NCBI RefSeq assembly: GCF_009708005.2
Contig: NZ_CP052757.1
Location: 1,612,001 to 1,676,000, forward strand
Length of the DNA: 64,000 bases
Origin: Cellulosimicrobium protaetiae
GTDB taxonomy: Bacteria; Actinomycetota; Actinomycetes; Actinomycetales; Cellulomonadaceae
Direction: 5' to 3'
Position 1 is the first letter of the stretch. Every line of letters begins with the position of its first letter. The notes under the pieces are model-generated. The model was not told the origin of the DNA. It was given only the letters and a program-made list of their open reading frames with translations, and made no database searches. This document shows positions 1 to 7,985 of the stretch, piece after piece. Made by a program: the position numbers and the translations under genes.

Positions 1-24
1 CTCGCGCCGCTGGCTCGCGGTCAT
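1..24 (-). CDS. Start of a probable TetR-family regulator (partial)
   Basis: Only the first eight codons are visible, reading M-T-A-S-Q-R-R-E from the ATG at 24 toward the window edge. A T-x-x-Q-R-R-E-Q start is common in TetR/AcrR-type DNA-binding proteins. From established knowledge, a TetR gene lies divergent from glmU-prs in mycobacteria, which fits this position. No clear ribosome binding site precedes the ATG. The assignment rests on eight residues plus synteny and is weak. Bases 25-257, between this start and the tRNA, contain no gene that I can support and no convincing promoter. Confidence 0.3.
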
Positions 25-257
25 GCGGGATCGGGGGGTACGTCTGGACTCGGCCACGAGGACCATCATGCCGTGCTGTGCGCGACGGCGTCCGGAGCGT
101 CCGACGCGCCCGGGTGCGGCCCGGTGCGCCTCGGGTGTGGCGCGGCCCACGCCGCGACCGGGGTGCGGATGGGGCGAGACGGGCGCAGGCGGCGTCGGGC
201 ACGCAGGCCGACCTGGCAGACTGTTCCAGGACCCACCCCGCACGGCAGCGGGTCCGA

Positions 258-329
258 TCCGCCTTGGTGTAATCGGCAGCACAAGGGTTTTTGGTGCCCT
301 TGGTCCAGGTTCGAGTCCTGGGGGCGGAG
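258..329 (+). tRNA. tRNA-Gln (anticodon TTG)
   Basis: A full cloverleaf folds. The 7-bp acceptor stem pairs 258-264 with 322-328, ending in a T·G wobble. The anticodon stem AGGGT/GCCCT encloses loop TTTTGGT with anticodon TTG, reading CAA codons. The T stem CCAGG/CCTGG (305-309/317-321) encloses TTCGAGT. The discriminator is G329 and the 3' CCA is not encoded. Its place just upstream of glmU matches other actinobacteria. Confidence 0.95.
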
Positions 330-359
330 CTCGTGCCACCGATCCCGAGGGGAACACCC

Positions 360-2036
360 ATGGAAGCTCAGCAGGGCACCGACACCACCGTCGCCCCCGC
401 TGCCGTGATCGTCCTCGCCGCAGGCGAGGGCACGCGGATGAAGTCGTCCACCCCCAAGATGCTCCACACCCTCGCGGGCCGCAGCCTGCTCGGGCACGTG
501 CTCGTCGCGGCGCGCTCGCTCGACCCGGCGCTGCTCGCCGTCGTCGTGCGGCACGAGCGCGACCGCGTCGCCGAGCACGCGGTCTCGGTCGACCCGGACG
601 CCGTCGTCGTGGACCAGGACGAGATCCCCGGGACCGGGCGCGCCGTGCAGTGCGCGCTCGTCGCGCTCGACGCGAAGGCCCACGCGCAGGCCCTCGTGGC
701 CGGGGTGCCCGACGGCGAGGAGGGGCGCGGCCTGGGCGACGGGCTGGAGGGCCCGGTGGTCGTCACGGCGGGCGACACCCCGCTGCTCGACGGCGGCACG
801 CTCGCCCAGCTCCTCGCCGCGCACGTCGCGGACGGCAACGCGGTGACGATGCTGACGACGGAGCTCGAGGACGCGACCGGGTACGGGCGCGTCGTGCGCG
901 ACGGCGCGGGCGACGTGCAGCGGATCGTCGAGCACAAGGACGCGTCGGCCGACGAGCGTGCGATCCGCGAGATCAACGCGTCGATCTACGTGTTCGACGC
1001 CGCGGTCCTGCGCCGCGGCCTGGGCACGCTCGGTCGCGACAACGCGCAGGGCGAGGTGTACCTCACGGACGTCGTCGCGGCGGCGCGCGCCGAGGGCGGC
1101 TCGGTCCGGGCGCTCGTGTCGGCGGACCCGACGATCGTCGAGGGCGTCAACGACCGCGTGCAGCTCGCGACGCTGCGCGCGGAGCTCAACCGCCGGATCC
1201 TCGAGGACTGGATGCGCGAGGGCGTGACCGTCGTCGACCCGACCTCGACGTGGGTCGACGTCGACGTCGAGCTCGCGCGCGACGTCACCCTGCTCCCGGG
1301 CACGCAGCTCCACGGCGCGACGGTGGTCGCCGAGGGCGCCACCATCGGCCCGGACACGACGCTCACGGACACCGAGGTCGGTGCGGGCGCGACCGTGACC
1401 CGCACGCACGGCTCGCTCGCGGTCCTGGGCGCGGGGACGTCCGTCGGCCCGTTCGCCTACCTGCGCCCCGGCACCGTGCTGGGCGCGCGGGGCAAGATCG
1501 GCACGTTCGTCGAGACGAAGAACGCGGAGATCGGCGAGGGCTCCAAGATCCCGCACCTGTCCTACGTGGGCGACGCGACGATCGGCGAGCACACGAACAT
1601 CGGCGCCGCGTCGGTCACGGTCAACTACGACGGCGTGCACAAGCACCGCACGGTGATCGGCTCGCACGCGCGCACGGGCGCGGACAACATGTTCGTCGCT
1701 CCCGTGAGCGTCGGCGACGGCGCGTACACCGCGGCCGGGTCCGTCATCCGCCGCGACGTGCCCGCGGGTGCGCTCGGTGTGAGCGGTGGCCAGCAGCGCA
1801 ACATCGAGGGCTGGGTCGAGCGCCGTCGCCCGGGCACCGCCGCCGCCGACGCCGCGGCCGCCGCGCGCGCGAACGACCCCGAGGCGCCTCCGCTCGGCGC
1901 GCAGGCGCAGGCACAGCTCGCCGACCAGAACGTCGCCGCGACCGCCGAGCGCCCGACCCCGCCCCCGCCCGGCCCCGAGCTCGAGCACACGCTCGAGGCG
2001 CTGCGTGGCGGTCGCCCCGCCGCCACGGCAGACTGA
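360..2036 (+). CDS. glmU: Bifunctional UDP-GlcNAc pyrophosphorylase / GlcN-1-P acetyltransferase
   Basis: A 558-residue cytosolic enzyme making UDP-GlcNAc, the amino-sugar donor for peptidoglycan and surface glycans. It first acetylates GlcN-1-P and then transfers UMP. The N-terminal nucleotidyltransferase domain shows the signature LAAGEGTRMK with the following K33 (residues 19-33) and a GDTPLL metal/nucleotide motif. The C-terminal half is a left-handed beta-helix acetyltransferase with HLSYVGD, containing the catalytic-type His, and NYDG. The last 60 or so residues are Ala/Pro-rich and disordered, as in other actinobacterial GlmU. The ATG at 360 is chosen because GAGGGG precedes it by 7 nt; the in-frame ATG at 291 lies inside the tRNA. 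It is followed by prs after 68 nt, probably co-transcribed. Confidence 0.97.
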   Translation: MEAQQGTDTTVAPAAVIVLAAGEGTRMKSSTPKMLHTLAGRSLLGHVLVAARSLDPALLAVVVRHERDRVAEHAVSVDPDAVVVDQDEIPGTGRAVQCALVALDAKAHAQALVAGVPDGEEGRGLGDGLEGPVVVTAGDTPLLDGGTLAQLLAAHVADGNAVTMLTTELEDATGYGRVVRDGAGDVQRIVEHKDASADERAIREINASIYVFDAAVLRRGLGTLGRDNAQGEVYLTDVVAAARAEGGSVRALVSADPTIVEGVNDRVQLATLRAELNRRILEDWMREGVTVVDPTSTWVDVDVELARDVTLLPGTQLHGATVVAEGATIGPDTTLTDTEVGAGATVTRTHGSLAVLGAGTSVGPFAYLRPGTVLGARGKIGTFVETKNAEIGEGSKIPHLSYVGDATIGEHTNIGAASVTVNYDGVHKHRTVIGSHARTGADNMFVAPVSVGDGAYTAAGSVIRRDVPAGALGVSGGQQRNIEGWVERRRPGTAAADAAAAARANDPEAPPLGAQAQAQLADQNVAATAERPTPPPPGPELEHTLEALRGGRPAATAD

Positions 2037-2104
2037 CCGCGACCGGCCGAGACGTCTCAGAACCGCCCCCGTACCCGGAAACACCACCGAAGGAACCCAC
2101 AGGT

Positions 2105-3088
2105 ATGAGCAGCACGATCGCCGGAAACGGGGAGAAGTCCCTCGTCCTCGCCTCGGGACGCGCGCACCCCGAGCTCGCCAACGACGTCGCGCGGGAGCTG
2201 GGCATCGACCTGCTGCCCACGACCGCGTACGACTTCGCCAACGGCGAGATCTACGTCCGGTTCGGGGAGTCGGTGCGCGGCGCCGACGTCTTCATCCTCC
2301 AGAGCCACACCGCGCCGATCAACCAGTGGATCATGGAGCAGCTGCTCATGGTCGACGCCGCCAAGCGCGCCTCGGCCCGCACCATCACGGTCGTCCAGCC
2401 GTTCTACGGCTACGCGCGCCAGGACAAGAAGCACCGCGGCCGCGAGCCGATCTCGGCCCGCCTCATGTCCGACCTGTTCACCGCCGCGGGCGCCGACCGC
2501 CTCATGAGCGTCGACCTGCACGCCGCGCAGACGCAGGGCTTCTTCGACGGGCCGGTCGACCACCTGTGGGCCATGCCGATCCTCACCGACTACGTCCGCT
2601 CGCGCGTCGACACGTCGAACGTCACGGTCGTCTCGCCCGACGCCGGCCGCATCCGCGTCGCCGAGCAGTGGGCGGCGAAGCTCGGCGGCGGCCCGCTCGC
2701 GTTCGTGCACAAGACGCGCGACATCACGCGCCCCAACCAGGCCGTCGCCAACCGCGTCGTCGGCGAGGTCGAGGGCCGCGACTGCGTGCTCGTCGACGAC
2801 CTCATCGACACCGGCGGCACGATCGCCGAGGCGGTGCGCGTCATCCTCGCCGCGGGCGCCCGGTCGGTCATCGTGGCCGCGACGCACGGCGTGCTGTCCG
2901 ACCCGGCGGCGCAGCGCCTCTCGGAGTGCGGGGCGAGCGAGGTCGTCATCACCGACACGCTGCCCATCGCCGCGGAGAAGCAGTTCCCGCAGCTCACCGT
3001 GCTCTCCATCGCGCCGCTCGTCGCGCGCGCGATCCGTGAGGTGTTCGACGACGGGTCGGTCACCTCGCTCTTCGACGGCAACAGCTGA
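2105..3088 (+). CDS. prs: Ribose-phosphate pyrophosphokinase (PRPP synthetase)
   Basis: A 327-residue class I PRPP synthetase. It transfers pyrophosphate from ATP to ribose-5-phosphate, feeding nucleotide, His and Trp synthesis and, in actinobacteria, decaprenyl-phosphoarabinose. Family motifs are present: the catalytic loop YGYARQDKKHRGREPIS, the metal-binding DLHAAQTQGFF and the PRPP-binding VLVDDLIDTGGTI. Length is normal for the family. The ATG at 2105 follows AAGGAA by about 10 nt. The reading frame is open far upstream, but that part runs through glmU in another frame and is not coding. A perfect 16-bp terminator hairpin lies 12 nt after the stop. Confidence 0.97.
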   Translation: MSSTIAGNGEKSLVLASGRAHPELANDVARELGIDLLPTTAYDFANGEIYVRFGESVRGADVFILQSHTAPINQWIMEQLLMVDAAKRASARTITVVQPFYGYARQDKKHRGREPISARLMSDLFTAAGADRLMSVDLHAAQTQGFFDGPVDHLWAMPILTDYVRSRVDTSNVTVVSPDAGRIRVAEQWAAKLGGGPLAFVHKTRDITRPNQAVANRVVGEVEGRDCVLVDDLIDTGGTIAEAVRVILAAGARSVIVAATHGVLSDPAAQRLSECGASEVVITDTLPIAAEKQFPQLTVLSIAPLVARAIREVFDDGSVTSLFDGNS

Positions 3089-3100
3089 CGCACCACCACC

Positions 3101-3136
3101 GGACGCCCCGCCGCGCACCCGCGCGGCGGGGCGTCC
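3101..3136 (+). terminator. Terminator after glmU-prs
   Basis: A perfect 16-bp stem (3101-3116 with 3121-3136) around an ACCC loop, very GC-rich and without a U-tract, as is usual for high-GC actinobacteria. It starts 12 nt after the prs stop. Confidence 0.85.
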
Positions 3137-3255
3137 GCGTACGTAGACGCCGGGGCCGAGCGCGCGTGGCGCGGCGCGACGGCGGACTGCCGCGTAGCGT
3201 GAGCGCGTCGCCGACTGGTGCCGCCCGGCACCGCGACGCCGCGGGAGGAGACGCG

Positions 3256-3867
3256 ATGGGTACCTCGGGAGTGACGACCACCGGCCAGGGCGCCGTGACG
3301 GCGACGCCGGACGTCGCCGTCGTCGAGCTGGGCGCGGAGTCGAGCGCCCCCGGGGTGCAGGAGGCCCTCGACCGGGCGAACGCCGGCCTCGCCGCGGCGC
3401 GCGACGCGCTCGTCGCGGCGGGTGTCCTACAAGCAGACGTGCGCACGTCGCAGACCTCGACCTGGACCGAGCAGCGCGACGACGGACCGCGCACGACGGC
3501 GCGCCTCACGCTGCGCGCGACCGTGCGCGACGTCGCGGCGTGCGGCGAGATCGTCCGTGCCGCCCTCGACGCGGCAGGGCCCGTCGCGCGGCTCGACTCG
3601 ACGAGCCTCGCCGTCGGCGACCCCGGGCCGCTCGCCGTGGCGGCGCGCGACGCCGCGTACGCCGACGCGCGGTCCCGCGCCGAGCAGTACGCGCGCCTCG
3701 CCGGTCGGTCGCTCGGGCCGGTCGTCGAGATCCGTGAGGACTCCGGCGGCCCCGGCCCGATGCCGCGGATGATGGCGGCCAAGGCGGCGACCGACGCGCT
3801 CGTCGTCGAGCCGGGTACGCAGGAGGTCCGCGCGAGCGTCACGGTGCGCTGGGAGCTCGCGGACTGA
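3256..3867 (+). CDS. SIMPL-domain (DUF541) protein
   Basis: A 203-residue protein with the SIMPL/DUF541 fold pattern. It has an N-terminal VTTTGQG-A-V-TATPDVA strand pair, an alternating E/A-rich helix, and a C-terminal strand ending VRASVTVRWEL. The molecular role of this family is unsettled; members are often periplasmic or membrane-associated. This copy has no signal peptide or membrane segment and should be cytosolic. The ATG at 3256 is chosen because GGGAGGAG precedes it by 5 nt. A TAGCGT -10-like hexamer at 3195-3200 suggests its own promoter with a leader of about 50 nt. It is convergent with the next gene, with only 4 nt between the stops. Confidence 0.75.
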   Translation: MGTSGVTTTGQGAVTATPDVAVVELGAESSAPGVQEALDRANAGLAAARDALVAAGVLQADVRTSQTSTWTEQRDDGPRTTARLTLRATVRDVAACGEIVRAALDAAGPVARLDSTSLAVGDPGPLAVAARDAAYADARSRAEQYARLAGRSLGPVVEIREDSGGPGPMPRMMAAKAATDALVVEPGTQEVRASVTVRWELAD

Positions 3868-3871
3868 TCCG

Positions 3872-6800
3872 CTAGGTGTGCTCGAGGTCGAGCCACACGT
3901 CCAGGTGGTGACGAGCCTCTGTCGTCCTCGCGTCGCTGAGAGCGAGTACCCCGAGCCGTCGGTCCACGGCGCCGTGGAGGACCAGTCGCTTCGCCTCCGG
4001 CAGCGTGGGCAGGCTCATGTCGTACGGACGACCTGTCGTCCCGATGGCCGCCTCGGCGATCTCGTATCTGATGGTCGCGAGCGAGTGCGGCACGGCCAGG
4101 ACGAGTCGAGCGATCTGCACGATGTCGGCGGCGTTGCGCGGGGAGAGCGCAAGGCAGCTCTGGAGCAGCAGCCCCGGTGACGCGGGGACGTCGTCCTCCC
4201 TGCGGATCCCTGCTTGCTCGAGGAGGTCGCGGTGCCGCGCGATCTCACCGATCGCCAGGAAGGATCCGAGCGGCTCGGCGCCGAACACGACACGGTACGA
4301 CTCGCTCGTGCGGTAGGTCGTGAGCACCGGGTCGGTCTTGATCCACGTCCGCGCGGACGGGTGCACACGCGCGCGGAGGAACTGCTCGGTGGCGAGCGCG
4401 TCGTCGATCCTGGCTGCTTCACTGGTGGCGGGACGCGAGGCGTAGTAGCACCCGAGGTTGTACCAGCTCGCCGGTGTCGTCGCGTCGTCCGGGTCCAGCG
4501 GCTCGACCCGCGAACGGGGTTCTTTCCCGGGTTCGCCGGATGTCGGCCCCGTGGAGAACCGGACGACGCACGTGGTGTCGACCGTGATCGGACCGAGGAA
4601 GAGAGCTGATTCCGCCCGGACACGGATCGTGCGGTGCCGACTGTTCTCGGACCCCTCGATGATCAGGGTTCCCCCGGGGAAGGCGGCGTCCTCCGCGATG
4701 ACCCGAACCGACCTGTCGTCGGCCACGCAGAGCGCGAGGGGCCCTGCGGGCAGCGCGAGCGTCGCGATCACCTTGACCGGAACGACGTGCGCGCACCCCC
4801 GGTGTGCGGCGTGATCGCACGGCGGCGCGCCCTCTGCCGTGCGGACGACAGGACCCGGGGCGGGCGGGATCGTGATGGTCTCGACCGTCGTCCACAGCCG
4901 GTAGGACATGGCGGTGGCCGCGGCTCGGACGCGTTCGACGACCTGCTCGCCCTCCCGACCGGCCGGCCTCGAGTGCAGCTCGGCCTCGAGCTCCTCGACC
5001 GCGCTGCGCGCCCGGCCGTCGGGTCGAGATCGCCGACCGTCGTTGGCGGCGAACGACGCGTTGATCGCCACGGCCGCCCGCGTGTACAGGGCGCGGAGGA
5101 CGAGCACCTCGTGCCCGGGTCGTGGCGAGCCGTCGACACGGGCACGCCCGACCAGCTCCGTGAGCCATCGGACGTACCGGTCGGCCTTCTCGAACGTGTC
5201 GCTGCGTCGCATCGTCACCCTCGCGAGGGCGACCTGCGCCGGGAGGTTGCCGGGGTCGTCGGAGCAGGCCGCGGCGAGCAGCCCCTTCTGGGTCTCCTCG
5301 TCGTGGTCGTACACCGACGTCGCCAGGTCGAAGAGCGCGAGGCTGCGCCAGCTCGTCGTCCCGCACAGGCCCTCGAACCCGGTGTGGTGCCGGGCGAGCG
5401 TCGTCAGCACGACGGCGGCCGCCGCCCGCTGGAGATCCGACCACGAGTCCGCGGGCGTCGCGGCGGCATCGTCCTCCGGCTCCGGCTCCTGTGCCCCGTC
5501 CCGGACGGGAGCGACACGCCCGACCAGGCGGTCGTGCGAGACGACCGCGGACCCTGCGAGTCGCCCGTTGCGCGTGATCACCACGGCCAGGGACGTGCCG
5601 CGCTCCTCGACCACGACGCGCCACGGAAGCGAACCCGCGAGGCCCGTCACGAGGCTGGTCAGCACCTTCAGGACGGCGTTCTGCGGGAGCTCGGAGAGCA
5701 CGCCGCCGCGCAGCGTCTCGACGTCGGTGCCGCGGGGCATCTCGAGTCCGCGGGCCGAGGTGCCGCCCAGCTCGCGCAGGAGCGCGACCAGGTGCCCGGA
5801 CTCCAGGGCGGGATCCTTCGCCTCCTCTCCCCGCACGTCGACGCGGACCCGCAAACGGGTCGCGAGGAAGACGGTCGTCAGGCCGACTCCGAGGACCGCG
5901 AGCGAGAGGCCGGCGGCCGCGACGGGGACGTCGCCCGCGCGGCTCGGATCGGGCGGGACCGCGCCGTCCCTCCCGACCAGGAACACGAACACGAGGGTGG
6001 CTCCTGCGCCGATCGACAGGACGACGGGCCAACCCCCGAAGCCCTGAGCCCCCGAGCCCGGCGTGGCCTTCGGCAGCCGGGCGAACAGGACGACGGTCAT
6101 GACCGCGACGACCACGGCCCCGAGGCCGACAACGACCCAGACGACACTCGCGCCGCGCCACCATCCGTCGCCCACCCGCGCCCGGGTGCCCATCAGGTCG
6201 AGCGCGGTCGCCCACGTCAGGGTGAGCGCGGCGGTGACGATCGACACGGCACCGGTGACGCCGACCGTGCGGGCCGTCCGCGGGCCGAGGCGCGGCCAGG
6301 ACAGCGTGGTCGGCGTCAGGGCCCGGGCCACGACGAAGAGCCCGGCGAGGACGACGACGAGGACGACGGCCGGCTGGGTGAGCGGCTCGACGTACCGGTC
6401 GACGAAGCGGGTCCACGCTGCCGAGAACGTGCCCACCGGCTGCGCCAGGGCCGCGTCCGCCGCGCTCTTCGCCTCGGCCGCGGTCTCGTTCTCCGCGTCG
6501 ACGGCGAGAGCCTCCTGGGCCTTCTCCTGGGCGCCGCGCGCATCCGTCGGGACGAGCGCGGCGGCCTCGTCCGCGAGCGCCTGCGCACGCTCGATCGCGT
6601 CGAGGGCGAGCGCTTCCTCGTCCGCACAGGGGAGAGCAGGGCTCTGCGACTCCTCGACGGCGGTGGACGCGCCCTCGTCGTCGAAGGTCGTCGTGGTCCC
6701 CGACGACGTGGTGGGGGTTCCGACGTCCTCGGCACGCAGCGCGGTGACCTGAGCGAGCGCAGCCTCCGGCTGCGCGGCGTCCACCAGCGTGCGGACGCCG

Positions 6801-6958
6801 TCGCACACGTCCGAGACCCCGGCGGGGGTGCCCAGGGCGGGGGCGGCGACGGCCAGGGACGCGAGGGCGAGCGCTGCCGCGGCGAGCAGGTGTGGCGCCG
6901 ACGGGCCGGGTCGCGACAGGCCGGGTCGGTGGCCCTCGCGGAGGGTGCGTGCTCGCAT
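3872..6958 (-). CDS. Large signal-peptide and multi-TM protein of unknown function
   Basis: A 1028-residue protein I do not recognise. Residues 1-45 look like a signal peptide or anchor: basic N-region, then an Ala/Leu core ending near APALGTPAG. An acidic, Ala-rich helical stretch follows (about 45-190). Five hydrophobic segments lie near residues 197-217, 229-250, 266-290, 307-328 and 342-365. The remaining 650 residues are soluble. They contain helical, TPR-like stretches (for example around W-S-D-L-Q-R and S-W-Y-N-L-G-C-Y-Y) and a central beta-rich part. The ATG at 6958 is chosen because GGGAGC lies 5 nt upstream and it opens the signal peptide; longer in-frame starts encode Arg/Pro-rich shadow sequence. 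Convergent with the SIMPL gene and divergent from the GPP34 gene. Confidence 0.7.
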   Translation of the reverse strand: MRARTLREGHRPGLSRPGPSAPHLLAAAALALASLAVAAPALGTPAGVSDVCDGVRTLVDAAQPEAALAQVTALRAEDVGTPTTSSGTTTTFDDEGASTAVEESQSPALPCADEEALALDAIERAQALADEAAALVPTDARGAQEKAQEALAVDAENETAAEAKSAADAALAQPVGTFSAAWTRFVDRYVEPLTQPAVVLVVVLAGLFVVARALTPTTLSWPRLGPRTARTVGVTGAVSIVTAALTLTWATALDLMGTRARVGDGWWRGASVVWVVVGLGAVVVAVMTVVLFARLPKATPGSGAQGFGGWPVVLSIGAGATLVFVFLVGRDGAVPPDPSRAGDVPVAAAGLSLAVLGVGLTTVFLATRLRVRVDVRGEEAKDPALESGHLVALLRELGGTSARGLEMPRGTDVETLRGGVLSELPQNAVLKVLTSLVTGLAGSLPWRVVVEERGTSLAVVITRNGRLAGSAVVSHDRLVGRVAPVRDGAQEPEPEDDAAATPADSWSDLQRAAAAVVLTTLARHHTGFEGLCGTTSWRSLALFDLATSVYDHDEETQKGLLAAACSDDPGNLPAQVALARVTMRRSDTFEKADRYVRWLTELVGRARVDGSPRPGHEVLVLRALYTRAAVAINASFAANDGRRSRPDGRARSAVEELEAELHSRPAGREGEQVVERVRAAATAMSYRLWTTVETITIPPAPGPVVRTAEGAPPCDHAAHRGCAHVVPVKVIATLALPAGPLALCVADDRSVRVIAEDAAFPGGTLIIEGSENSRHRTIRVRAESALFLGPITVDTTCVVRFSTGPTSGEPGKEPRSRVEPLDPDDATTPASWYNLGCYYASRPATSEAARIDDALATEQFLRARVHPSARTWIKTDPVLTTYRTSESYRVVFGAEPLGSFLAIGEIARHRDLLEQAGIRREDDVPASPGLLLQSCLALSPRNAADIVQIARLVLAVPHSLATIRYEIAEAAIGTTGRPYDMSLPTLPEAKRLVLHGAVDRRLGVLALSDARTTEARHHLDVWLDLEHT

Positions 6959-7101
6959 GTCGTGCTCCCGGAACGGTCGGGGCAGCGGCGTTCGACGGCG
7001 AACGCGACGAGCCGCGGCGTCGAGGCTCGGAACAGCGGCGTGCAGGCGGTGCTCTTGAGTCGCAGGGTCCCACCGGCAGCGTCGGGGTGCTCGGTGGGCC
7101 C

Positions 7102-7109
7102 GGGTGAAA
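7102..7109 (-). promoter_or_regulatory. TTTCACCC element between the membrane protein and GPP34 genes
   Basis: On the minus strand this reads ATTTCACCCGGG, the same core as sites before ugd and the polysaccharide operons. It is 143 bp upstream of the minus-strand gene at 6958. I found no TAnnnT hexamer at the usual spacing, so its target is not assigned. Confidence 0.35.
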
Positions 7110-7214
7110 TCTCGGAGAGGCCACGTCGGCGGTCGACGTGAACGGGTACGACGTCGTGCACGCCGGGCGGGACGCCCGTGACATTCGGCACCTCCCGCGT
7201 CCGCGGCGCCGCCG

Positions 7215-7220
7215 TAGCGT
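7215..7220 (+). promoter_or_regulatory. -10 element of the GPP34 gene (leaderless start)
   Basis: TAGCGT ends exactly 6 nt before the ATG at 7227. Transcription should therefore begin at or next to the start codon, giving a leaderless mRNA. No recognisable -35 was seen. Confidence 0.5.
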
Positions 7221-7226
7221 GGGGTC

Positions 7227-7955
7227 ATGCTCATCCTCGAGGACTACCTGCTGCTCACGCTCGACGACGTGACGGGCAAGGCCGTCGTCGACGCGTCGTA
7301 CCGCGAGCAGGTCGCGGCCGGTGCGCTGCTCGTGGAGCTCGCGCTCCTGGGCCGGGCGGACCTCGCGGGCGACGGGGACGGCGGTCGGATCGGGCGCATC
7401 GTCGTGCGGGACGCGTCGCCGACGGGCAACCGTCTGCTGGACGAGGCGCTCGACGTCGTCCGGTCGCGCGAGGGATCGAAGCCCAAGGCGCTCGTGGCGC
7501 CCATCGCGAAGCTCAAGCCCGCGTCGCGCGCGATCGGTTCGCTCGCCGAGCGCGGGGTCCTGCGACGCGAGGAGGGCCGCGTCCTCGGGATCTTCCCGAC
7601 CACGCGGTGGCCCGCGGCGGACTCGCGGCACGAGGACTCCGTGCGCGCGGACCTGTGGCGCGTGCTGGTCGAGGGCGGGGTGCTGGATGATCGGACCGCG
7701 GCGCTCGTCGCGATCCTCTCGGCGACCGGCCAGGCGGGTCGTGTCCTCGCCGCGGGCGGCGACCGCGGGGCCGCGGCGGTCGCCGACGGCGGTCAGGAGT
7801 GGACGGGCGCGCGACGGCGCGCCGTGGACGGGCGCGCGAAGGACATCGCTCGCGAGAGCTGGGCGAGCGAGGCCGTGCGCGCGTACGTCGAGGAGATCAC
7901 CGCTGTGCTCCTCGTCGGTGCCACGGTGGCGGCGACGGCCGCGGCGACGAGCTGA
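7227..7955 (+). CDS. GPP34-family (GOLPH3/Vps74-like) protein
   Basis: A 242-residue protein that starts with the GPP34 hallmark L-I-L-E-D-Y-L-L-L-T-L-D-D-x-T-G-K and continues as an all-helical fold with A-A-G-A-L-L-V-E-L-A-L-L-G-R near residue 35. Eukaryotic GOLPH3 binds phosphatidylinositol-4-phosphate and retains glycosyltransferases in the Golgi. Bacterial homologues are common in actinobacteria, but their function is not established. No signal peptide or TM segment is visible. The start is supported by a -10 hexamer 6 nt upstream rather than a Shine-Dalgarno sequence. Its closeness to the glycan genes is suggestive only. Convergent with ugd. Confidence 0.85.
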   Translation: MLILEDYLLLTLDDVTGKAVVDASYREQVAAGALLVELALLGRADLAGDGDGGRIGRIVVRDASPTGNRLLDEALDVVRSREGSKPKALVAPIAKLKPASRAIGSLAERGVLRREEGRVLGIFPTTRWPAADSRHEDSVRADLWRVLVEGGVLDDRTAALVAILSATGQAGRVLAAGGDRGAAAVADGGQEWTGARRRAVDGRAKDIARESWASEAVRAYVEEITAVLLVGATVAATAAATS

Positions 7956-7985
7956 CGGCGTCGAACCGAAGGAAGGTCGCGAGCG

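Noticed and set aside
66-2087. Long minus-strand open frame opposite glmU (and similar ones opposite prs, mfd, eno, amylase)
   Set aside because: Arg/Ala/Asp-rich translation without recognisable motifs. It is exactly antisense to a well-supported gene and is explained by third-position GC bias.
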